Source of the DNA: Opitutus sp. GAS368
Lineage (GTDB): Bacteria > Verrucomicrobiota > Verrucomicrobiia > Opitutales > Opitutaceae
Direction of reading: 5' to 3'
Assembly (NCBI GenBank): GCA_945861235.1
Contig: CAMATV010000094.1
Location: 1-9,811, forward strand
Length of the DNA stretch: 9,811 bases
Made by a program: the position numbers and the translations under genes. Positions 6,958 to 9,811 of the stretch are shown in pieces; within the stretch, counting starts at the first letter, position 1; every line of letters begins with the position of its first letter. The notes beneath the pieces are model-generated. The model was given only the letters and a program-made list of their open reading frames with translations. It searched no databases and was not told the origin of the DNA.

Positions 6958-7878
6958 TTGAAAAATTCGTCGACCAGCACGCCTCCGATAAAAGCGGCGC
7001 CGCTGCCTACGCGCGAGGGTGTCAGCCCGAGCTGCGTCGTTCTGCCGACGGGGCTGTGGCCGACGATTCGCGATTTTCTTGTTCAGCGTTTTCCCGGTAT
7101 CTCGGCCGAGACCTGGGCGGCGCGGATCCAAGCCGGCGAGGTGCGCGATGAGCAGGGCGTGACGGTGAGTGCGGAGCGCGCCTATCAACCCCATTTACGC
7201 GTTTACTATTACCGCGCGCTGCCAGCCGAGCCGCGCATCCCGTTCGACGAAGTGGTGGTGTTCCAAGACGATTATCTGGTCGTTGCCGACAAGCCCCACT
7301 TTCTCCCCGTCATCCCGAGTGGTCGCTACGTGCAAGAAACGCTTTTGGTCCGTCTGAAACGGACGCTCGGCCTCGATAATCTCGCGCCGATCCACCGCAT
7401 CGACCGTGAGACCGCCGGACTCGTGGTCTTCACGATTCAACCGGCGACGCGCGGTGTGTATCAAAACATGTTTCTCGAGAAGACCGTCCAGAAATACTAC
7501 GAAGCCATCGCGCCGTGGCGGCCCGAGTTGGCCTGGCCTTTGACCTACCGTAGCCGACTCGAGGAAAATCCTGAGCGATTCATGCAGGTGCGGGAGGTCG
7601 CCGGCGAACCCAATGCCGAGACGCGGATCGAGCTGCTCGAAGTGCGCGGGGCCTTGGCCCGCTACGGCCTGTCGCCGATCACAGGTCGCAAACACCAGTT
7701 GCGCGCCCACTGCGCCGCGCTCGGTATGCCGATCTGCCACGATCAGATTTATCCGGTCCACCACGCGGAAAACACCGACGACTACACTAAGCCCCTGCAA
7801 CTGCTGGCCAAATCAATCGCGTTTCCTGATCCGATCAGCGGTGAGCCGCGGAGTTTTACGAGCCCGCGAACGTTGTAG
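6958..7878 (+). CDS. RluA-family RNA pseudouridine synthase
   Basis: A 306-residue enzyme that converts uridine to pseudouridine in rRNA or tRNA. An N-terminal region (about 35-85, TIRDFLVQRFPGISAETWAA) resembles a degenerate S4-like RNA-binding domain. The catalytic domain starts at VVVFQDDYLVVADKPHFLPV (99-118). The catalytic Asp149 is in HRIDRETAGLV (RluA motif II), and GRKHQLRAHCAALGMPICHD (243-262) is the conserved C-terminal motif. The subfamily has HFLPVIPSGRYVQETLL after the DKP motif, like a branch of RluA-like proteins of unknown target, so the modified position is not assigned. The start is TTG, the only start codon in frame after the preceding TGA at 6937; GGAGA directly abuts it and is too close for a good Shine-Dalgarno site. 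It is in the same frame as the redoxin gene and probably translated with it. Confidence 0.9.
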   Translation: MKNSSTSTPPIKAAPLPTREGVSPSCVVLPTGLWPTIRDFLVQRFPGISAETWAARIQAGEVRDEQGVTVSAERAYQPHLRVYYYRALPAEPRIPFDEVVVFQDDYLVVADKPHFLPVIPSGRYVQETLLVRLKRTLGLDNLAPIHRIDRETAGLVVFTIQPATRGVYQNMFLEKTVQKYYEAIAPWRPELAWPLTYRSRLEENPERFMQVREVAGEPNAETRIELLEVRGALARYGLSPITGRKHQLRAHCAALGMPICHDQIYPVHHAENTDDYTKPLQLLAKSIAFPDPISGEPRSFTSPRTL

Positions 7879-7949
7879 TGGACGGGCCGAGTGCCCCGGA
7901 GCAGGGCGGCATTTCAGATGAGTGAAGCGGGTAGCAGACCGTCCCCGCC

Positions 7950-8563
7950 GCAGTCTCGGGGCGGTCGGAGGTCGCGCCAACTCGCCCGCCAGTTCCGCGC
8001 GCAACTGCGTTGCCTGCAGATGGGTGTTTTCATCCGTCGGGTAGCCGAGACAATCAAACACGCGGTCCGGATTTCGCGCCGCGATCCACTCGATGGTCGC
8101 CCATCCGTCGTCCACCAAAACGCGATCCACTGCCCGCGCAGCGGCGTGACGTCCTCTGCGCTGACGCCTGCGTCGCTGCGATGGTTCAACCTCACGACGG
8201 CGAAACCCAGATCCGCGAAGATCTGCGCCTCGGGATCGCCTGCGGGCTCTCCCCGGACGGGAAACCCTGAGGGGAACACGACTGACAGTGGCGTGGGTTG
8301 ACGCGCGGTTTGCGCGGCCAAGTGAGATAGCCGGTGAGGCGGGCGCTAGCGCAGCGCGTATCCGTTGGCCCGAGCTCGGTCGGAGGCCAGCTGCGACCTC
8401 GGCTGGCCAACGGCGCGCAGTTCGTTGCCGTTTTTGAGGGTAAAGCGTCGAAGACGCGCGGCACCACCGTGACGCCGGTCGCGGTCTCTTCGTCGGTCTC
8501 CGCAGCCGCGATTGCGAGGGAGCGACCACTCAGCAACGCACGCATGGCGAGAAGGGATTTCAT
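7950..8563 (-). pseudogene. broken S9/alpha-beta hydrolase-like gene (several frameshifts, truncated)
   Basis: No single frame gives a sensible protein, but recognisable pieces follow one another along the minus strand. From the ATG at 8563 a signal-like N-terminus (MKSLLAMRALLSG, then ATGVTVVPRVFDA) is read to about 8444. FTLKNGNELRAVG then continues in another frame, which ends at a TAG (8346-8348). RLTGYLTWPRKP (about 8338-8300) is in the first frame again. PTPLSVVFPSGFP, DPEAQIFADLGFAVVRLNHR and AGVSAEDVTPLR (about 8300-8137) lie in the second frame. VDRVLVDDGWATIEWIAARN and PDRVFD (8130-8053) lie in the third. This order matches the start of the catalytic domain of prolyl-oligopeptidase-type (S9) hydrolases: first strand, FDPEAQ-like helix, GFAVVRLNHR strand, then the helix before the nucleophile. 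The GxSxGG nucleophile and the rest are absent, so it is truncated before its active site. The frame then stays open into the 3' end of the neighbouring synthase gene (stop 7813). Sequencing errors are possible but would need several in one gene while its neighbours are clean. Confidence 0.72.
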
Positions 8564-8672
8564 GATTGCTCGGAGTGGAGGACACCCGTTTCGGACCGGT
8601 ACTCACGGGCCGCTCTCACGCCGAATATTCCCTCTGGTCATGGCCGGCGCGGCCGACAATCTTTCGCGATCC

Positions 8673-9404
8673 ATGAGTCGAGAAATGTGTTACCGTTGTT
8701 ATTGGCCGTTGCGCCATTGCTGGTGTGGCTCGATCACGCCGATGCCGACGCGCACGAAATTTGTGTTTCTCATGCACCCCTATGAATTCAAACGGGTGAA
8801 GGCGAACACCGGCCGGCTCACGCACCTCTGCCTCCGCGACAGCGAGCTTCACCTCGGCATCGGCTTTGACGAACACGAGGCCGTGCAAGCTTTGATCAAC
8901 GATCCGCAGAATTATCCCGTCCTGCTTTATCCGGGCCGGGGCGCGAGGGATCTTTCGCAAGGGGAACTCCACGCCACCGACTTCGCGGGCCGGCGGCTGG
9001 TCGTATTTTTGCTGGATGCCACGTGGCGGCTGGTGCGTCCGATGTTCCGCACGAGCCTCAGCCTGCAACGGTTACCGCGTATCATGTTTTCGAACGCGGC
9101 GCCGAGCCGCTATGTCATCAAGCGGCAGCCGGAGCCGGGCTGTCTTTCAACGCTCGAAGCCACGCACGAACTCCTCCTCGCGCTTGATCGCTCCGGCCTC
9201 GATCACTACGCCCAGCCGGAGCAACTGCTCGGGCTTTTTCAGCGTATGCAGGAGTTTCAGCTCCGTTGCACGGCCGGCAACCCGCGTGGTCGTGATCGCC
9301 GAGTAGGACCCAGCGCGCCGAAGGAGCGACCGCCTGTGGCGCCGGACGCTGCACCGAAACGCCGGAGAATATTCCCAGCGGCGGTGGTGGCGGTGGCGAG
9401 CTGA
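8673..9404 (+). CDS. DTW-domain protein, probable tRNA-uridine aminocarboxypropyltransferase (TapT/YfiP-like)
   Basis: DTW-domain enzymes (TapT/YfiP in E. coli, DTWD1/2 in animals) transfer the 3-amino-3-carboxypropyl group of S-adenosylmethionine to a uridine in tRNA, giving acp3U. Here, from the ATG at 8673 (243 residues), the N-terminus has a zinc-type C-x2-C-x6-C-x-C cluster (Cys6, 9, 16, 18). The SPOUT-like core has HPYEFKRVKANTGRLTHL (35-52), the family signature DATW (115-118) in VVFLLDATWRLVRPM, and RYVIKRQPEPGCLSTLEA (146-163). The frame is open upstream to 8334, which is a chance extension; ATG 8640 (11 residues longer) is the main alternative, and neither has a ribosome binding site. 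About 45 residues after the domain (from about 200) are rich in Arg and Pro, like a nucleic-acid-binding tail. The gene diverges from the broken hydrolase gene. Confidence 0.9.
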   Translation: MSREMCYRCYWPLRHCWCGSITPMPTRTKFVFLMHPYEFKRVKANTGRLTHLCLRDSELHLGIGFDEHEAVQALINDPQNYPVLLYPGRGARDLSQGELHATDFAGRRLVVFLLDATWRLVRPMFRTSLSLQRLPRIMFSNAAPSRYVIKRQPEPGCLSTLEATHELLLALDRSGLDHYAQPEQLLGLFQRMQEFQLRCTAGNPRGRDRRVGPSAPKERPPVAPDAAPKRRRIFPAAVVAVAS

Positions 9405-9609
9405 CGTGGTGGGTTTCGGTGGATACCTCTCGCTGGCGCGCTCGTTCGCGACAGCGGCGGTATCGAGCTTTCCACTCTTCGAGAAGTGCGGGCGAGTTTC
9501 CGAAGACGCGTGCGCAGTGCTTAACGCCCGGGGGATCGCGTCCCGTCTCGGCAACGGCAATGGAGTTCCGGCCAATTATCCACGGCGGAACGGGTGATCT
9601 TCCTCGGGC
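9405..9609. other. no convincing gene; open frames on both strands
   Basis: This is part of the last 407 bases, which contain no intact gene. On the minus strand one frame is free of stops from 9609 through 9405 and on into the DTW gene (to 9118). It contains a charged helical-looking segment, LLEEWKARYRRCRERARQRE at about 9480-9420, but has no usable start codon except a GTG at 9354. It lies in the same frame as the integrase remnant at 9610-9810. On the plus strand two overlapping frames (from 9406 and 9419) are also open. In sequence this GC-rich, open frames arise by chance, so I call none of them. Confidence 0.4.
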
Positions 9610-9628
9610 CTATCCCGTCTCGAGGAAG
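9599..9628. repeat. 8-base inverted repeat at the end of the integrase remnant
   Basis: CTTCCTCG (9599-9606) and CGAGGAAG (9621-9628) are exact reverse complements around a 14-base loop. The stop codon of the integrase-like frame (9610-9612) lies in the loop. No T-tract follows on either strand, so a standard terminator is unlikely; it may be a recombinase arm site or simple RNA structure. Confidence 0.4.
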
Positions 9629-9810
9629 GCGTCGACGAAGAGAGCCATGGTTGCGGTCGCGTTCGTGATGCTGACGCCGTTCAGGCGATCGTCGACGACC
9701 TGCTTGCGCTCCCCATTTATCTTCAATCCGGCCACCGATCGATGGGTCGTTTCCAAGTTAATCTATTTCTGCTTGCCGGCCACCTTGAACCTTCCGTAGT
9801 ACTGTCCGCT
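9610..9810 (-). pseudogene. N-terminal remnant of a tyrosine recombinase (phage integrase family), partial
   Basis: Reading the minus strand from 9810 gives SGQYYGRFKVAGKQK, then a TAG stop at 9763-9765. The same frame then continues with INLETTHRSVAGLKINGERK, QVVDDRLNG and NATATMALFVDAFLETG to a TAG at 9610-9612. The pattern (G-x-YY-x-R-x-K-x-x-GK-x-x-x-x-x-L-x-T-x-x-x-x-x-A-x-x-K) is that of the N-terminal arm-binding and SAM-like core-binding segment of integrases of the tyrosine recombinase family, which insert and excise mobile elements. The catalytic domain with R-H-R-Y is absent, and the N-terminus is beyond the window edge. The TAG could be a single change from TGG. No tRNA gene or direct repeat that would mark an attachment site is visible here. 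Confidence 0.58.
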
Positions 9811-9811
9811 C

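Noticed and set aside
8334..8672. Upstream extension of the DTW-domain frame
   Set aside because: It is antisense to the broken hydrolase gene and shows no family similarity; the zinc-cysteine cluster is at the N-terminus when the ATG at 8673 is used.
1..9811. CRISPR arrays, tRNA or rRNA genes, toxin-antitoxin pairs, defence genes
   Set aside because: I looked for regularly spaced repeats, cloverleaf-like sequence and small two-gene modules and saw none.

Overview
The window looks like ordinary chromosome from a GC-rich Gram-negative bacterium, ending in an accessory, decaying edge on the right. An LptA/OstA-like envelope protein and several Sec signal peptides indicate an outer membrane. 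GTG and TTG starts, near absence of Shine-Dalgarno motifs, and the particular flavour of the proteins (an uncharacterised LolA-like secreted family, the GreA/B-like factor, the RluA and redoxin subfamilies) make me think of Verrucomicrobiota, perhaps Opitutaceae. That placement is an inference from recognition, not a measured result.

Layout. At 1-273 (minus) is the start of an LptA/OstA-like periplasmic protein that runs off the left edge. Diverging from it is glgB (444-2654, plus), complete and with all catalytic residues. Converging on glgB is a minus-strand series: a secreted protein of unknown function (2679-3347), a GreA/GreB-type RNA polymerase factor (3516-3998), a 323-base gene-free stretch carrying a perfect 21-base palindrome and two competing hairpins (3999-4321), and a secreted phosphodiester glycosidase (NAGPA-like) protein (4322-5293). 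A plus-strand group follows: alpha/beta hydrolase (5430-6275), exported thioredoxin-like protein (6322-6939) and RluA-type pseudouridine synthase (6958-7878). The spacings of 46 and 18 bases suggest co-transcription.

The right-hand quarter is different. From about 7950 to 8563 (minus) lies a broken S9/alpha-beta-hydrolase-like gene whose recognisable pieces are spread over all three minus frames. Next is an intact DTW-domain tRNA modification enzyme (8673-9404, plus). The last 400 bases hold no convincing intact gene, but at 9610-9810 (minus) there is the N-terminal part of a tyrosine recombinase (phage integrase family) interrupted by a stop codon, with an 8-base inverted repeat at its end.

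The genes do not form one pathway: glycogen branching, envelope or periplasmic functions, transcription fidelity and RNA modification sit side by side. I found no evidence of a new multi-gene system. The items most worth a second look are the structured intergenic region at 4160-4212, the integrase remnant and the multiply frameshifted hydrolase.
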